Shown in pieces: positions 8,661 to 17,858 of a stretch of DNA of 64,000 nt (positions are counted from its first letter, which is position 1; every line of letters begins with the position of its first letter). This DNA comes from Salirhabdus salicampi (GTDB lineage Bacteria > Bacillota > Bacilli > Bacillales > Alkalibacillaceae), in the NCBI RefSeq assembly GCF_024259515.1, contig NZ_JANBWE010000002.1:699526-763525 (forward strand), given 5' to 3'. The notes beneath the pieces were generated by a model. It saw only the letters and a program-made list of their open reading frames with translations. It was not told the origin of the DNA and made no database searches. Position numbers and translations under genes: made by a program.

Positions 8661-9773
8661 TTATAAAATTTGATCTACATTTTTATACTCTAAACCATGT
8701 GCCTCTGCTACTGCCTCATATGTAACATAGCCGTTTAACGTGTTAATTCCTTTTTTCAACGACTTATTGTCAAGGCATGCCTGCTGATAACCTTTATTCG
8801 CTAACTGAATGGCATAAGGTACTGTAACGTTTGTTAATCCAATGGTGGATGTTCTTGGTACTGCCCCTGGCATGTTTGCCACCGCATAGTGCAACACACC
8901 GTACTTTTCATATGTTGGATTATCATGTGTTGTAATTCGATCAGATGTTGCAACAATACCACCTTGATCAATTGCTACGTCAACAATTACAGAGCCTTCA
9001 GGCATTGATTTTACCATCTCTTCAGTAATCAGCTTCGGAGCCTTTGCACCAGGTATTAATACGGCTCCTATCACTAAGTCAGACTCTTGAACAGCTTCCG
9101 CAATGTTTAACGGATTTGACATTAATGTGTTGATAGAAGAACCAAAAATGTCATCTAACTCACGAAGGCGGTCTGGGCTCAAGTCAACGATTGTGACATC
9201 TGCACCTAATCCCATTGCAATTTTGGCCGCGTTTGTACCGACTACTCCACCGCCAATAATGGTTACTTTTCCTCGTTTCACACCCGGGATTCCACTAAGA
9301 AGAACTCCCTTACCACCCTTTGATTTTTCAAGAAATTGTGCTCCAATTTGAGAAGCCATTCGACCTGCAACTTCACTCATCGGAGTTAGGAGTGGTAGGG
9401 AACCGTTATGTAATTGGACCGTTTCATATGCAATCCCTATGACCTTTTTCTCAATTAACGCTTTCGTTAACTCCGGCTCGGCCGCTAAATGTAAGTATGT
9501 AAATAAAATTAACCCTTCATAAAAGTAATCATATTCCTCTTTTAAAGGTTCTTTTACCTTCATAACCATTTGTTGATTCCAAGCCTCTTGAGCAGTAGGT
9601 ACGATATGTGCCCCTGCCTCTAAATATTGCTCATCCGTAAATCCTGACCCGAGACCAGCACCTGTTTCAATGTACACATCGTGCCCAGTCTCTTTTAATG
9701 AAATAACGCCAGCAGGCGTCAAGGCGACACGATTTTCATGATTTTTTATTTCTTTAGGAACTCCAATATTCAT
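8661..9773 (-). CDS. ald: Alanine dehydrogenase
   Basis: Reversible NAD-dependent deamination of L-alanine to pyruvate and ammonia; in B. subtilis needed for growth on alanine and for normal sporulation. 370 residues starting [20 protein letters not shown], the conserved N-terminus. The Rossmann motif is [15 protein letters not shown] (about 169-183). The frame is open 22 codons further upstream, but ATG 9773 has AGGAGG nine bases away and matches the family start. Convergent with the M24 peptidase gene. Confidence 0.96.
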   Translation of the reverse strand: MNIGVPKEIKNHENRVALTPAGVISLKETGHDVYIETGAGLGSGFTDEQYLEAGAHIVPTAQEAWNQQMVMKVKEPLKEEYDYFYEGLILFTYLHLAAEPELTKALIEKKVIGIAYETVQLHNGSLPLLTPMSEVAGRMASQIGAQFLEKSKGGKGVLLSGIPGVKRGKVTIIGGGVVGTNAAKIAMGLGADVTIVDLSPDRLRELDDIFGSSINTLMSNPLNIAEAVQESDLVIGAVLIPGAKAPKLITEEMVKSMPEGSVIVDVAIDQGGIVATSDRITTHDNPTYEKYGVLHYAVANMPGAVPRTSTIGLTNVTVPYAIQLANKGYQQACLDNKSLKKGINTLNGYVTYEAVAEAHGLEYKNVDQIL

Positions 9774-9944
9774 TTCATATGACCTCCTTATTACTTCATT
9801 TATGTAAATAACGGATTCGAAACGAATCAAATATACCATGAGTTTATGATAAAAGGAAAGTACTTCACATTATTTCTTATAACTTCACGTGAAAGCCTTT
9901 TCATTCTACCAAATTTACCATTTCTTTGCATCTATTACTTATCT

Positions 9945-10703
9945 TTACCGATAACGGTTAATGACGTCAACTCCCCCAGTAACTTCAATTACAGCTCCTG
10001 TTATCATATCGGAGTTCTCATCACATAAAAAAGCGACCGTACGGGCTATATCTTCCCCTGTTCCCGAGCGACCTATAGGAGTGTGTTCGTCCTTTTGTCT
10101 TTTCCCTTCAATTATCGTTGCCTCTTTCATCTCACCGGCAATGATGCCAGGACATACCATATTCGCAGTTATCCCGTTTTCCGCTTCTTCAATTGATACC
10201 GTTTTTGTTAACGAAACGAGCCCTGTTTTTGCAGCAGCAAAAGCAGAACGAAACTTCCAACCTGGGGCATCATCCGCACCCTGGAATCCGTATGTAACAA
10301 TGCGGCCATAACGTTGCTCTCTCATCATAGGCAATACTTCTTTTAGTAAATAGAACGTTGAAGATAAGTTGCCTGTTATCATTTCGCTCCATTCCGTATC
10401 CGTATAATCAATTAATTTTTTACGTTCAAAAATGTACGGTCCGGCGTTCAAAATGAGAGCATCAATGCGTTGATATTCACTCTTTGTTTCAACTACAAGG
10501 CGATATAAATCTTCCTTGTTTGTCATATCCGCTTGTACAATATGTAGATGTTCCTCATAATCGGATAATTCTTTAGCTAATTGCTCTGCTGCATGCCGAT
10601 CACTTCGGTAAGTAGCTGTTACAGAATATCCATCTTCCAGTAACTGTTTCGTGACCATTCGTCCTAAACCCTTTGTCCCAGCGGTAATGAGTGCGTGTCT
10701 CAT
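9945..10703 (-). CDS. ytkK: SDR-fold oxidoreductase YtkK, catalytic Ser/Tyr replaced
   Basis: 252 residues in the short-chain dehydrogenase/reductase fold: the nucleotide-binding TAGTKGLG at 7-14 and LNAG at 85-88 are intact. The catalytic YxxxK reads F155-AAA-K159 (SAFAAAKTG), and where the catalytic Ser is expected the sequence is YGFQGADD, so the usual Ser-Tyr-Lys set is incomplete. The C-terminal GRSGTGEDIARTVAFLCDE is FabG-like. The name rests on overall resemblance to B. subtilis YtkK. ATG 10703 is preferred over ATG 10709, which overlaps the ribosome site GGGGGA. Substrate and even enzymatic activity are uncertain. Confidence 0.8.
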   Translation of the reverse strand: MRHALITAGTKGLGRMVTKQLLEDGYSVTATYRSDRHAAEQLAKELSDYEEHLHIVQADMTNKEDLYRLVVETKSEYQRIDALILNAGPYIFERKKLIDYTDTEWSEMITGNLSSTFYLLKEVLPMMREQRYGRIVTYGFQGADDAPGWKFRSAFAAAKTGLVSLTKTVSIEEAENGITANMVCPGIIAGEMKEATIIEGKRQKDEHTPIGRSGTGEDIARTVAFLCDENSDMITGAVIEVTGGVDVINRYR

Positions 10704-10786
10704 TTTCATTCCCCCAGTTATTACACATAATTGAGGCTCCTCTTCATCCCCTTGATTTTACCACGTACATAGAGGAAAACCAAAAA

Positions 10787-10810
10787 AAGAACCCTTTTCT
10801 TAGGGTTCTT
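10787..10810 (-). terminator. Terminator after the 38-residue gene
   Basis: Stem AAGAACCC / GGGTTCTT with an eight-base loop and, on the minus strand, a run of T. The stem begins within the stop codon of the small gene on its right. Confidence 0.8.
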
Positions 10811-10925
10811 ATCTCCTTTTCTTATCATTTAATCGAACCTCGTAACCTTTTGATTCATAGCTATCTTGAATTTGCGCCGTTATTACATCTACTTTTTTTT
10901 CCTCTTTATTTTTTCTTTTATCCAC
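10809..10925 (-). CDS. Very small charged protein (38 aa), unknown function
   Basis: Short frame starting at GTG 10925, with the ribosome site GAGGGGG eight bases upstream. The product begins VDKRKNKEEKKVDVITAQ and ends GYEVRLNDKKRR; it is highly charged, basic at both ends, with a central amphipathic stretch. The hairpin exactly at the stop codon supports a real transcription unit. It sits between the divergently oriented universal stress gene and ytkK. No family recognised. Confidence 0.55.
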   Translation of the reverse strand: MDKRKNKEEKKVDVITAQIQDSYESKGYEVRLNDKKRR

Positions 10926-11038
10926 AACATTCACCCCCTCTTCATTATAATGTCAAAATTTTCGAAAAAATTTAAAAGAACATTTTCCCAATTAGGCTAG
11001 CCCGTAATATAATGAATAGTAAAAGGAGGTATTAGGAT

Positions 11039-11479
11039 ATGGGGGTTGAGTATAAAACAGTTTTATTAGCTATTGATGGTTCAGAGGCTTCACGTCACGC
11101 CTTTCGAAAAGCAGTCGAGATTACAAAGCATAACAATGGAACATTAATTATCTCCCACGTTATAGATTATAGTGCTTTTTCTGCGATGGAGAGTTATAAC
11201 CATAGTACTGTTTTACGCATTGAAGAATATGCGAATACTTTATTAACAAACTTTAAGCAACAAGCATTGGAAGCAGGCGTACAAAATGTTATCCTAAATT
11301 TAGATTACGGTTCACCAAATGTGAAAATTTCAAAAGTAGTTGCCCCACGTCATAAAGCTGATGTCATTGTATGTGGTGCAACTGGTTTAAATCCAATTAA
11401 AAGACTCTTTTTAGGTAGTGTATCCGAGCATATTGTACGTAATGCAAAAGTTGATGTATTAGTTGTTCGACCGAGTTGA
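11039..11479 (+). CDS. Universal stress protein, UspA family
   Basis: 146 residues, one Usp domain. N-terminal strand VLLAIDGSEASRHAFRKAV and C-terminal nucleotide-loop signature GATGLNPIKRLFLGSVSEHI (G-2x-G-9x-G-S) predict an ATP-binding Usp protein. AAAGGAGG precedes the ATG. The next gene starts 17 bases after its stop, suggesting a two-gene unit. Role in stress survival is inferred from the family. Confidence 0.92.
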   Translation: MGVEYKTVLLAIDGSEASRHAFRKAVEITKHNNGTLIISHVIDYSAFSAMESYNHSTVLRIEEYANTLLTNFKQQALEAGVQNVILNLDYGSPNVKISKVVAPRHKADVIVCGATGLNPIKRLFLGSVSEHIVRNAKVDVLVVRPS

Positions 11480-11495
11480 AACCGGAGGTTTTTTT

Positions 11496-11810
11496 ATGGA
11501 TCAACATTTTACCTATCACCCACGACTTAAAATATATGTTCCGAAACTTGATAAGAAATGGAGCATGTATAGTCGAAACGAACAGGAAATCATTTTACAA
11601 CAATGGGAAACGATACGTGGGCAAATACCAGATCGCATTCGTGAACTTGAATATATGATCAATCAAAAACAAGCAGCTTTACGGGAGGAAGAAAATTTCG
11701 AGGCCTCTTGTGCATTGAACGACGATATTTGCGACCTTGCCTCTATCATAAATGAATTATGGATATGGTTTCGTAAACAAGTAACGGTCTCTCAGTACGT
11801 TAATCATTAA
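11496..11810 (+). CDS. Conserved-looking hypothetical protein (104 aa)
   Basis: Soluble, charged protein starting MDQHFTYHPRLKIYVPKLDKKW. The middle (RIRELEYMINQKQAALREEENFEASCALNDDICDLASIINELWIWF) is largely helical and resembles a UvrB/UvrC-type helical hairpin by eye, though I cannot assign a family. Start ATG 11496 has GGAGG seven bases upstream; the frame is open 11 codons further but lacks a start signal there. It follows the Usp gene closely, and its last 11 bases overlap the end of the convergent EcsC gene. Confidence 0.7.
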   Translation: MDQHFTYHPRLKIYVPKLDKKWSMYSRNEQEIILQQWETIRGQIPDRIRELEYMINQKQAALREEENFEASCALNDDICDLASIINELWIWFRKQVTVSQYVNH

Positions 11811-12633
11811 TATACCCTTTATCATAAAGATATCGATATTGATAACATTTCAACCCGAATTCTGTAATAAAACTGGTAAGTTGATAATTCATGAAAGCTC
11901 CTACACTAATCCGGACCGGGGACCACTTGCAGCTTCTGTTTTGACGATCTAAAAACATGAGTATAAGTTTTATAATGAATTGGAGTTGATTTCTCATCCA
12001 ATAATCTTTCGGCATTGAGGAAAAATCCTCTTTTAAAAATATTCCACCCCTTTTAAAATCCCTTTTTATCATTTCCCATCCTTTCCTACGTACACTTGTA
12101 GGTAAAGATGCTACTTGGAATACTAGTAAGCAGTACATCATTTCATTCAACTTATTCATTTCATAACCAAACGAAAGACCAATTTGTTGTATAGCACGTA
12201 AATTATGCAAAAAAGAAACAGGAACATCTACTCCTATTGACATCAGATTTCCGATTCCCGTTAATCCTCCTTGTGTTATTGCGACCAATTTCGCTTTCTT
12301 CATTTGCTCGGAGGCAATATATGTTCGTTGGTCAATGGTTAAATACTTCATATCTTCGATGGAATCTAAGGAGGTATTAAAAATTCTGCCGTAATTCAAA
12401 ATTTGTTGCTGATTTCGTTTTGACATTGTAAGATTTTCTAAAATTGTATACGTATAAACTAAGATATCATCAAATACATGGACTAAGCTTCCATTTGATT
12501 TCCGGTCTAATTTATGAAAATGAGACTCGATCCATTGATGAATTCGTTCTCCATTCCAATCATCATGTAGATCACATCCCTTTAATTTCTTTTCCCATTC
12601 GGTTAATTCAGATAAAATATGTTTCTCACTCAC
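11800..12633 (-). CDS. EcsC family protein
   Basis: 277 residues. The central region AITQGGLTGIGNLMSIGVDVPVSFLHNLRAIQQIGLSFGYEMN is the EcsC-family signature (Gly-rich helix, conserved Asp-Val-Pro, Arg-x-Ile). The family is named after the third gene of the B. subtilis ecsABC ABC-transporter operon, but this copy has no transporter beside it. Membrane association is likely from the Gly-rich hydrophobic segment. It sits downstream of ackA on the same strand, behind that gene's terminator. Function unknown. Confidence 0.8.
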   Translation of the reverse strand: MSEKHILSELTEWEKKLKGCDLHDDWNGERIHQWIESHFHKLDRKSNGSLVHVFDDILVYTYTILENLTMSKRNQQQILNYGRIFNTSLDSIEDMKYLTIDQRTYIASEQMKKAKLVAITQGGLTGIGNLMSIGVDVPVSFLHNLRAIQQIGLSFGYEMNKLNEMMYCLLVFQVASLPTSVRRKGWEMIKRDFKRGGIFLKEDFSSMPKDYWMRNQLQFIIKLILMFLDRQNRSCKWSPVRISVGAFMNYQLTSFITEFGLKCYQYRYLYDKGYIND

Positions 12634-12707
12634 ATGTCTCCCTCCCCTTTATTAAATGTATGGAGGTACATGAAAAAATATCTATTGTAAAACTTGGAGA
12701 AAAAAAG

Positions 12708-12732
12708 AAAACCCCTGTCAAACAGGAGTTTT
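12708..12732 (-). terminator. Terminator after ackA
   Basis: Arms AAAACCCCTGT and ACAGGAGTTTT with one mismatch and a three-base loop, followed on the minus strand by T-rich sequence. Confidence 0.75.
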
Positions 12733-12741
12733 CCCTTTTGC

Positions 12742-13926
12742 TTATATAAGACGCATTGTATCCCGAGCAATCATAACTTCCTCATTAGTCGGAATGACCA
12801 TTACTTTAACAGGTGAATGTGGGTAGTTAATAAACGCTTCTTTTCCTCTAGTCTTGTTCAATGCTGGATCCCAATATACGCCCATAAATTCTAGACCTTT
12901 TAAAACACGCTCTCGAATTGATTGACTATTTTCACCAACTCCAGCTGTGAAAATAATAGCATCAACCCCGGACATTCGGGCTGCATATGAACCAATGTAT
13001 TTGTGGATTCTGCCAGCAAATACTTGAAGTGCAAGTTGAGCTCTTTCTTTTCCTTGTTCTGCCTCTTGCTCAATATCACGTAAATCACTAGAGAAACCGG
13101 ATAGTGCTAACATTCCACTTTCTTTATTTAATACGTCTAAAACTTCGTTAGCAGTTTTTCCTGTTTTTTCCATGATGTACGGTATTAAAGCAGGATCAAT
13201 GTTACCAGAACGGGTTCCCATAGTAACACCGGCTAGTGGTGTAAATCCCATTGAAGTATCAATCGATTTTCCTCCATCAATTGCTGCAATACTGGCTCCA
13301 TTTCCAAGGTGACACGAAATAAGCCGCAGTTTATCTAATGGAATTTCGAGCAACTCAGACGCTCGCTGTGACACATACTTATGGGAAGTTCCATGGAAAC
13401 CGTATTTACGAATTCCATAATCCTTATAGTATTCATATGGTAAGCTGTATAAATAAGATTTCTCTGGCATCGTTTGGTGAAATGCTGTATCAAAGACAGC
13501 AACGGCCGGAGTATTTGGTAATATGTCTTGGAAGGCACGAATTCCAACCAAGTTAGCAGGGTTGTGCAATGGTGCAAGTTCAGAAACTTCTTCAATCTCT
13601 TGAATTACTTCAGGAGTAATGAGTACTGAGTCACTGAAGCGTTCCCCTCCGTGTACTACACGGTGACCAATTCCACCAATTTCATTATAAGATTGAATAA
13701 CCCCAGTACTAAGTAAGCTATTTAAAAGAATTTGAACTGCTTCCCCATGGTCAGCAATATCTTTGGTTTCCTTTATCTTCTCATCATTCACTTCAATTGT
13801 GAAAATTGAATCAGGTAAACCGATACGTTCAAATATCCCTTTTGTTACAACTGTTTCCTCAGGCATTTCAATTAATTGAAATTTTAAAGAGGAACTACCA
13901 GCATTTATCGCTAATATTTTATCCAT
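12742..13926 (-). CDS. ackA: Acetate kinase
   Basis: Converts acetyl phosphate and ADP to acetate and ATP, the last step of overflow metabolism. 394 residues starting [18 protein letters not shown]; further ASKHA signatures are [22 protein letters not shown] and TMGTRSG. ATG 13926 has GAGGAG ten bases upstream; the open frame extends another 15 codons without start signals. A promoter and a CcpA operator lie just upstream, so carbon-dependent activation by CcpA as in B. subtilis is likely. Confidence 0.97.
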   Translation of the reverse strand: MDKILAINAGSSSLKFQLIEMPEETVVTKGIFERIGLPDSIFTIEVNDEKIKETKDIADHGEAVQILLNSLLSTGVIQSYNEIGGIGHRVVHGGERFSDSVLITPEVIQEIEEVSELAPLHNPANLVGIRAFQDILPNTPAVAVFDTAFHQTMPEKSYLYSLPYEYYKDYGIRKYGFHGTSHKYVSQRASELLEIPLDKLRLISCHLGNGASIAAIDGGKSIDTSMGFTPLAGVTMGTRSGNIDPALIPYIMEKTGKTANEVLDVLNKESGMLALSGFSSDLRDIEQEAEQGKERAQLALQVFAGRIHKYIGSYAARMSGVDAIIFTAGVGENSQSIRERVLKGLEFMGVYWDPALNKTRGKEAFINYPHSPVKVMVIPTNEEVMIARDTMRLI

Positions 13927-13969
13927 TTTTGTCCAACTCCTCGTCTTCCTATTCACCTTTACCTTTCCC

Positions 13970-13998
13970 ATTTAAACACCGGGATTTTCACTTTTCAA
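13970..13998 (-). promoter_or_regulatory. Predicted SigA promoter of ackA
   Basis: On the minus strand TTGAAA (-35, 13993-13998) and TTAAAT (-10, 13970-13975) are separated by 17 bases. Transcription would start near 13963, about 37 bases before the ATG. Confidence 0.55.
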
Positions 13999-14012
13999 GA
14001 AAGGAAAGTTCT

Positions 14013-14027
14013 TGAAGACGTTTTCAT
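14013..14027 (-). promoter_or_regulatory. CcpA operator (cre) upstream of ackA
   Basis: ATGAAAACGTCTTCA on the minus strand matches the cre consensus WTGNAANCGNWNNCA at all but one constrained position. Its centre (14020) lies about 57 bases upstream of the predicted ackA start point, the position from which CcpA activates ackA in B. subtilis. CcpA itself is encoded at 39229-40224. Confidence 0.7.
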
Positions 14028-14037
14028 GCTAATTTCT

Positions 14038-15024
14038 TTATTTTCTGTCTCTTTCAAACCATAAATGAATATCTGTTAATACTTTGTCCATCGCCTTTAT
14101 ATCCTTGAAAGATGGCAATTTTGCTAGCAAAGCTTTTTTCGGAGGCTTCGTATTTGGCCCTTTCTTTTGTATAACAAATATACTCTTCCCATGTTTTTCT
14201 GATTTGAACATTGTTTCAGGCAATTGTAATACTCCGACAACATGTGCGTGTTCTTGAATAAATTGGTGCAGTTGATCAGACTGATCACTATCAAACATAA
14301 AATTAGGGACTAAGAATAACCCATGCGCACCTTTTTTCATGTAATTTAAGCTTTGCTCAATAAAGAGATGATGTGCATAAGAGTGTCCTTCTTTTGCTCT
14401 TAATTGATATGACTGGGCTTGCACATCATCTGGGTAGTACCCGACAGGTAAATCTGATACAACCACATCTACAGGTGCGAGTAAAAATGGTCTTAAACTG
14501 TCTTGATGGAAAAATTGTATATTCGTCTGCTGTAAGTTCGCATTCGTATAAGCTAATTGCAATAATGTTGTATCAACTTCACTTCCATATGCTAATACAT
14601 TTTCATGCGGTAATTGATTTAATACACCTGTCAACAAGTTTCCACTTCCACATGCCGGGTCAAAAATATGTAATTCTTCATCTTTATCATATATTTTTTG
14701 GACAAGATACCCCATTAACATCGCAACAGAATCCGGTGTTATAAAATGATGTTGCTGGGTTGACCCTTTCATTCCTTTTAAAATAGCTAACTGTAACGCC
14801 TTACGAATTTCTTCTTTTTCGAATTTAGAAATGTCAACTTTATTAAGTTGGCTTTTTACCTTTACATCCACGTCATCATTAACATCCTCAGATAACTCCT
14901 CACGTAAAAGGAGTTCACCAAACTCAACAATACTCTCTAAATATGTTAACTGAAACTGTTCTTCAATCATCTTCGTACTATTGTCTATCCATTCATATAA
15001 CTTTTCAACATTTTGGTGATCCAT
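14038..15024 (-). CDS. ytxK: Class I SAM-dependent methyltransferase YtxK
   Basis: 328 residues related to N6-adenine DNA methylases. SAM-binding motif I is HIFDPACGSGNLLTGV (about 125-140); the target motif that is NPPF/Y in true DNA methylases reads SDLPVGYYP here. An N-terminal helical region of about 100 residues precedes it. YtxK proteins lie next to ackA in many Firmicutes; substrate unproven. ATG 15024 with GGGGGC six bases upstream is preferred over ATG 15039. It lies just upstream of ackA, whose cre falls between the two genes. Confidence 0.88.
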   Translation of the reverse strand: MDHQNVEKLYEWIDNSTKMIEEQFQLTYLESIVEFGELLLREELSEDVNDDVDVKVKSQLNKVDISKFEKEEIRKALQLAILKGMKGSTQQHHFITPDSVAMLMGYLVQKIYDKDEELHIFDPACGSGNLLTGVLNQLPHENVLAYGSEVDTTLLQLAYTNANLQQTNIQFFHQDSLRPFLLAPVDVVVSDLPVGYYPDDVQAQSYQLRAKEGHSYAHHLFIEQSLNYMKKGAHGLFLVPNFMFDSDQSDQLHQFIQEHAHVVGVLQLPETMFKSEKHGKSIFVIQKKGPNTKPPKKALLAKLPSFKDIKAMDKVLTDIHLWFERDRK

Positions 15025-15113
15025 CAAAATGCCCCCCATTCTAGCATTTTCCTAACGATTATATATTGTAGCAAAAAGAATATAACGGACCAAATTATTC
15101 AACTGAAAAAAGA

Positions 15114-15137
15114 AAAACCCGGAAGGATCCGGGTTTT
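15114..15137 (-). terminator. Terminator after tpx
   Basis: Ten-base stem AAAACCCGGA / TCCGGGTTTT with a four-base loop. Confidence 0.85.
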
Positions 15138-15141
15138 GCCG

Positions 15142-15642
15142 TTATTTTGCTTCTTTCGCTGCTTGTATGGCTGCTTCATAATTTGGGTGGTTTGTTGCCT
15201 CACTTACATATTCCACATATGACACTTTATTATGTCGGTCAACAACAAACACAGCCCGTGTTAACAAACGCAACTCTTGGATTAAAACACCATAGGCCTC
15301 ACCGAATGAAGCATTACGATGATCAGAAAGAGTCTCCACATTTTCAATTCCGTTCGCCCCACACCAACGGCGTTGAGCAAAGGGTAAATCCATGCTTACC
15401 GTTAGTACATTAACTCCGTCTAATTCGCTAGCTTCTTCATTAAAACGTCTCGTTTGGGCATCACAGACACCAGTATCAATAGATGGAATGACACTAATTA
15501 ATTTTACGCTATCTTCGTAGTTTTTCAACGTAACTTCTGATAAGTCATTTGCTAATACTGTAAAGTTCGGTGCTTGTTGTCCAACTCGTAACTCGTTTCC
15601 TACTAGAGTGACTTTTTCCCCTTTAAATGTTACATTTGCCAA
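15142..15642 (-). CDS. tpx: Thiol peroxidase Tpx
   Basis: Atypical 2-Cys peroxiredoxin of 166 residues that reduces hydroperoxides using thioredoxin. The peroxidatic Cys is C60 in [18 protein letters not shown] and the resolving Cys is C94 in [11 protein letters not shown]. The conserved Thr (T57) and Arg are present. Monocistronic with its own terminator. Cytoplasmic antioxidant enzyme. Confidence 0.97.
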   Translation of the reverse strand: MANVTFKGEKVTLVGNELRVGQQAPNFTVLANDLSEVTLKNYEDSVKLISVIPSIDTGVCDAQTRRFNEEASELDGVNVLTVSMDLPFAQRRWCGANGIENVETLSDHRNASFGEAYGVLIQELRLLTRAVFVVDRHNKVSYVEYVSEATNHPNYEAAIQAAKEAK

Positions 15643-15710
15643 TTTCCTCCACCCCTTTAGTTATATGGTTATTTAATATTATGAAGGCAGAGGGTGGTTT
15701 TGTCTAATCA

Positions 15711-16178
15711 TTAGGACGGATTAATCGCAGGTCCGTCGTTATTCTCTTTCTCATCCTTTTTACTGTCTTTCCCCTTTCCGTCTTTCTTATTATCCTTCAG
15801 TAAGTCTTGTATCTTCTCTACTGCTTGAGGAGCAATATCTAAAATACGCTCATAAAGGTGGGTATGTTCGTCCAAATGGACCATCTTCACATCCTTTTCA
15901 TTAACAATTAAAAAGGCGACAGGAGAAATGGAGACTCCGCCACCACTTCCTCCTCCGAAAGGAAGCTGTCCACTACCCTCACTATCATCACTACTTTGCT
16001 GTGCTTGAAACTCACTACCTCCTGCAGCAAACCCAAATCCAACCTTTGATACTGGTAATATTACTGTTTTACCATCCTTCGTTTCAATTGGATCACCCAC
16101 AATCGTATTTACGTCGATCATCTCTTTAATATTTTCCATCGCTGTTGTCATTAAGCCTTGCATTGGATGGTCTGACAT
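15711..16178 (-). CDS. gerW: Spore germination protein GerW (YtfJ)
   Basis: 155 residues of the GerW/YtfJ family: helical N-terminus (MQGLMTTAMENIKEMIDVNTIVG), a beta-rich core (TKDGKTVILPVSKVGFGFAAGG) and a Gly/Ser-rich linker leading to SPVAFLIV. The C-terminus is an extremely basic/acidic tail (KDNKKDGKGKDSKKDEKENN). In B. subtilis it is made in the forespore and needed for normal germination. It follows ytfI by 24 bases, so it is probably in one operon with it. Confidence 0.92.
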   Translation of the reverse strand: MSDHPMQGLMTTAMENIKEMIDVNTIVGDPIETKDGKTVILPVSKVGFGFAAGGSEFQAQQSSDDSEGSGQLPFGGGSGGGVSISPVAFLIVNEKDVKMVHLDEHTHLYERILDIAPQAVEKIQDLLKDNKKDGKGKDSKKDEKENNDGPAINPS

Positions 16179-16202
16179 GTCATCTTTCTCCTTTCAAATC
16201 TG

Positions 16203-16820
16203 TTAATGTTTATTTCGTTTGCTTTTTCTTCTTTTCATAAACCTTAAAAGCCGTATAAAGGTGTGAATAGTTTTTCCGACCTTAAACGATATCATGCACT
16301 CTAACGACGATTTAACACCATTGTTCTTATTGTATTGTGGGGTTACATTTATGTATGGAGTTGACAATAAATTCATCTGTTGACCCATTAAACCTATTAC
16401 ACTGCCTTTTACCCCCCAAACAGCCCCACAAATCAGGCCGGTCAACATAGCATCTTGGTTACCAATGGAAGTATCCCACTTTAGTTTGTGAATCGAAAAT
16501 TGTTTTAACAATTGTCGTACATACGGTACGGCTGCAATTAGGTCTCTCAAACTATTTATTTTTTTTCGTACGAACTGAAAAAATGTATCTGTCATGTTTG
16601 GCTCTATGTCTTTTTCCTCATCGTTTACTGCTTGTATATTTAAGGGAATGGTTTTCTGAATGGATATAAATTTCCAAAAGGTAATTGTAATTTCCAAAAC
16701 GTTCTCCTGATGATGATTGTCATAAAAGATTGTGACATATAGCCTTGTAATATAAATTATAACGATGATAAAAAGTAATATTGTCAATACTATCGTTGAT
16801 ACAGTCAATAAAGTACCCAA
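16203..16820 (-). CDS. ytfI: DUF2953 protein YtfI
   Basis: About 205 residues: an N-terminal membrane segment (TVSTIVLTILLFIIVIIYI), a DUF2953-type soluble region and a basic C-terminus (RLLRFMKRRKSKRNKH). TTG 16820 is chosen because GAGGTG lies six bases upstream. An ATG at 16856 would add 12 residues but has no ribosome site. It precedes gerW, as in other bacilli, suggesting expression in sporulation. It is divergent from the NAD kinase gene. Function unknown. Confidence 0.8.
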   Translation of the reverse strand: MGTLLTVSTIVLTILLFIIVIIYITRLYVTIFYDNHHQENVLEITITFWKFISIQKTIPLNIQAVNDEEKDIEPNMTDTFFQFVRKKINSLRDLIAAVPYVRQLLKQFSIHKLKWDTSIGNQDAMLTGLICGAVWGVKGSVIGLMGQQMNLLSTPYINVTPQYNKNNGVKSSLECMISFKVGKTIHTFIRLLRFMKRRKSKRNKH

Positions 16821-16968
16821 CTGCGTCACCTCTTTTCTCCCATTATTTTCAATCATTAGAGGATTTAAACAATATTAGAATCAATTTCATAATCTTCTTA
16901 GGAAAATTAAATTGGAAATGGTATCATAATAGAACAAGCCTCATTAGACACAACTAGGAGGGATAAAA

Positions 16969-17769
16969 ATGGACGAACGAAACAATCTGTATTTTTATTA
17001 TCAAAAAGAAGATGAATTAGAAAACCAAATTCAAGCTCTTTTTCGTGTTGCTGAAGAAAATGGTTTTCAACTTGTTGAGGATCATCATAAAGCAAACATC
17101 ATCGTTAGTGTGGGCGGAGATGGAACGTTTTTGCAAGCGGTTAGAAAGACCGGATTCCGCCAAGATTGTTTATACATGGGAATAAACCAAGCTGACGCAC
17201 CTTCTTTATATGGAGATTTCCATTTAAACACATTCCAGGAAATGGTTGATGTCATTAAGAATCAAAACATAGAGGTTAGAAGATTTCCGGTTATCGATGT
17301 AAAAATTAATGATGATATTACATCCCATTGTTTAAACGAACTAAGTATTCGTTCTGCACTAATTAAATCAATTGTGATGGATGTATTTATTGATGACCAA
17401 CATTTCGAAAAATTCAGGGGTGACGGCCTAATTGTCGCAACGCCTACAGGAAGTACCGGTTACAATAAATCAACTCACGGTGCAGTCGTTGACCCAAAGC
17501 TACCTTGTATACAAGTAACAGAGCTTGCATCATTAAATAATAATCAATTTCGCACACTCGGATCTTCCTTTATTTTGAGCGGAGACCGTAAATTAAAACT
17601 TGAAATCGTACAGGATGGTAATGACCATCCAATAATTGGGTTAGATAATGAAGCCTTTCCTATTCAAACGATTAAGCAAGTAGAAATAGCATTGAGTGAT
17701 AAAATGATTAAAACTGTGAAATTAAAGGATAATTCATACTGGGACCGTGTAAAGCGAACATTTCTATAA
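16969..17769 (+). CDS. nadK: NAD kinase (second bacillar type, YtdI/PpnKB)
   Basis: Phosphorylates NAD to NADP. 266 residues; GGDGTFLQAVRK begins at residue 49 (catalytic Asp of the GGDG motif), with the NE motif LNELSIRS and the Gly-rich ATPTGSTGYNKS that binds NAD. Length and place next to ytfI/ytcJ match the second NAD kinase of B. subtilis rather than the yjbN type. CTAGGAGGG precedes the ATG. A long palindromic terminator follows. Confidence 0.93.
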   Translation: MDERNNLYFYYQKEDELENQIQALFRVAEENGFQLVEDHHKANIIVSVGGDGTFLQAVRKTGFRQDCLYMGINQADAPSLYGDFHLNTFQEMVDVIKNQNIEVRRFPVIDVKINDDITSHCLNELSIRSALIKSIVMDVFIDDQHFEKFRGDGLIVATPTGSTGYNKSTHGAVVDPKLPCIQVTELASLNNNQFRTLGSSFILSGDRKLKLEIVQDGNDHPIIGLDNEAFPIQTIKQVEIALSDKMIKTVKLKDNSYWDRVKRTFL

Positions 17770-17771
17770 TC

Positions 17772-17799
17772 ATTCCCCACTGCCATGGCAGTGGGGAAT
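17772..17799 (+). terminator. Terminator after NAD kinase gene
   Basis: Perfect 28-base palindrome with arms ATTCCCCACTGCCA and its complement, followed by ATTTTTCTC. Confidence 0.9.
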
Positions 17800-17858
17800 A
17801 TTTTTCTCATCCTTTTGGCGTTTTTGTGGAAAACTGTTAGTAAAAAAGGGGATTTACA

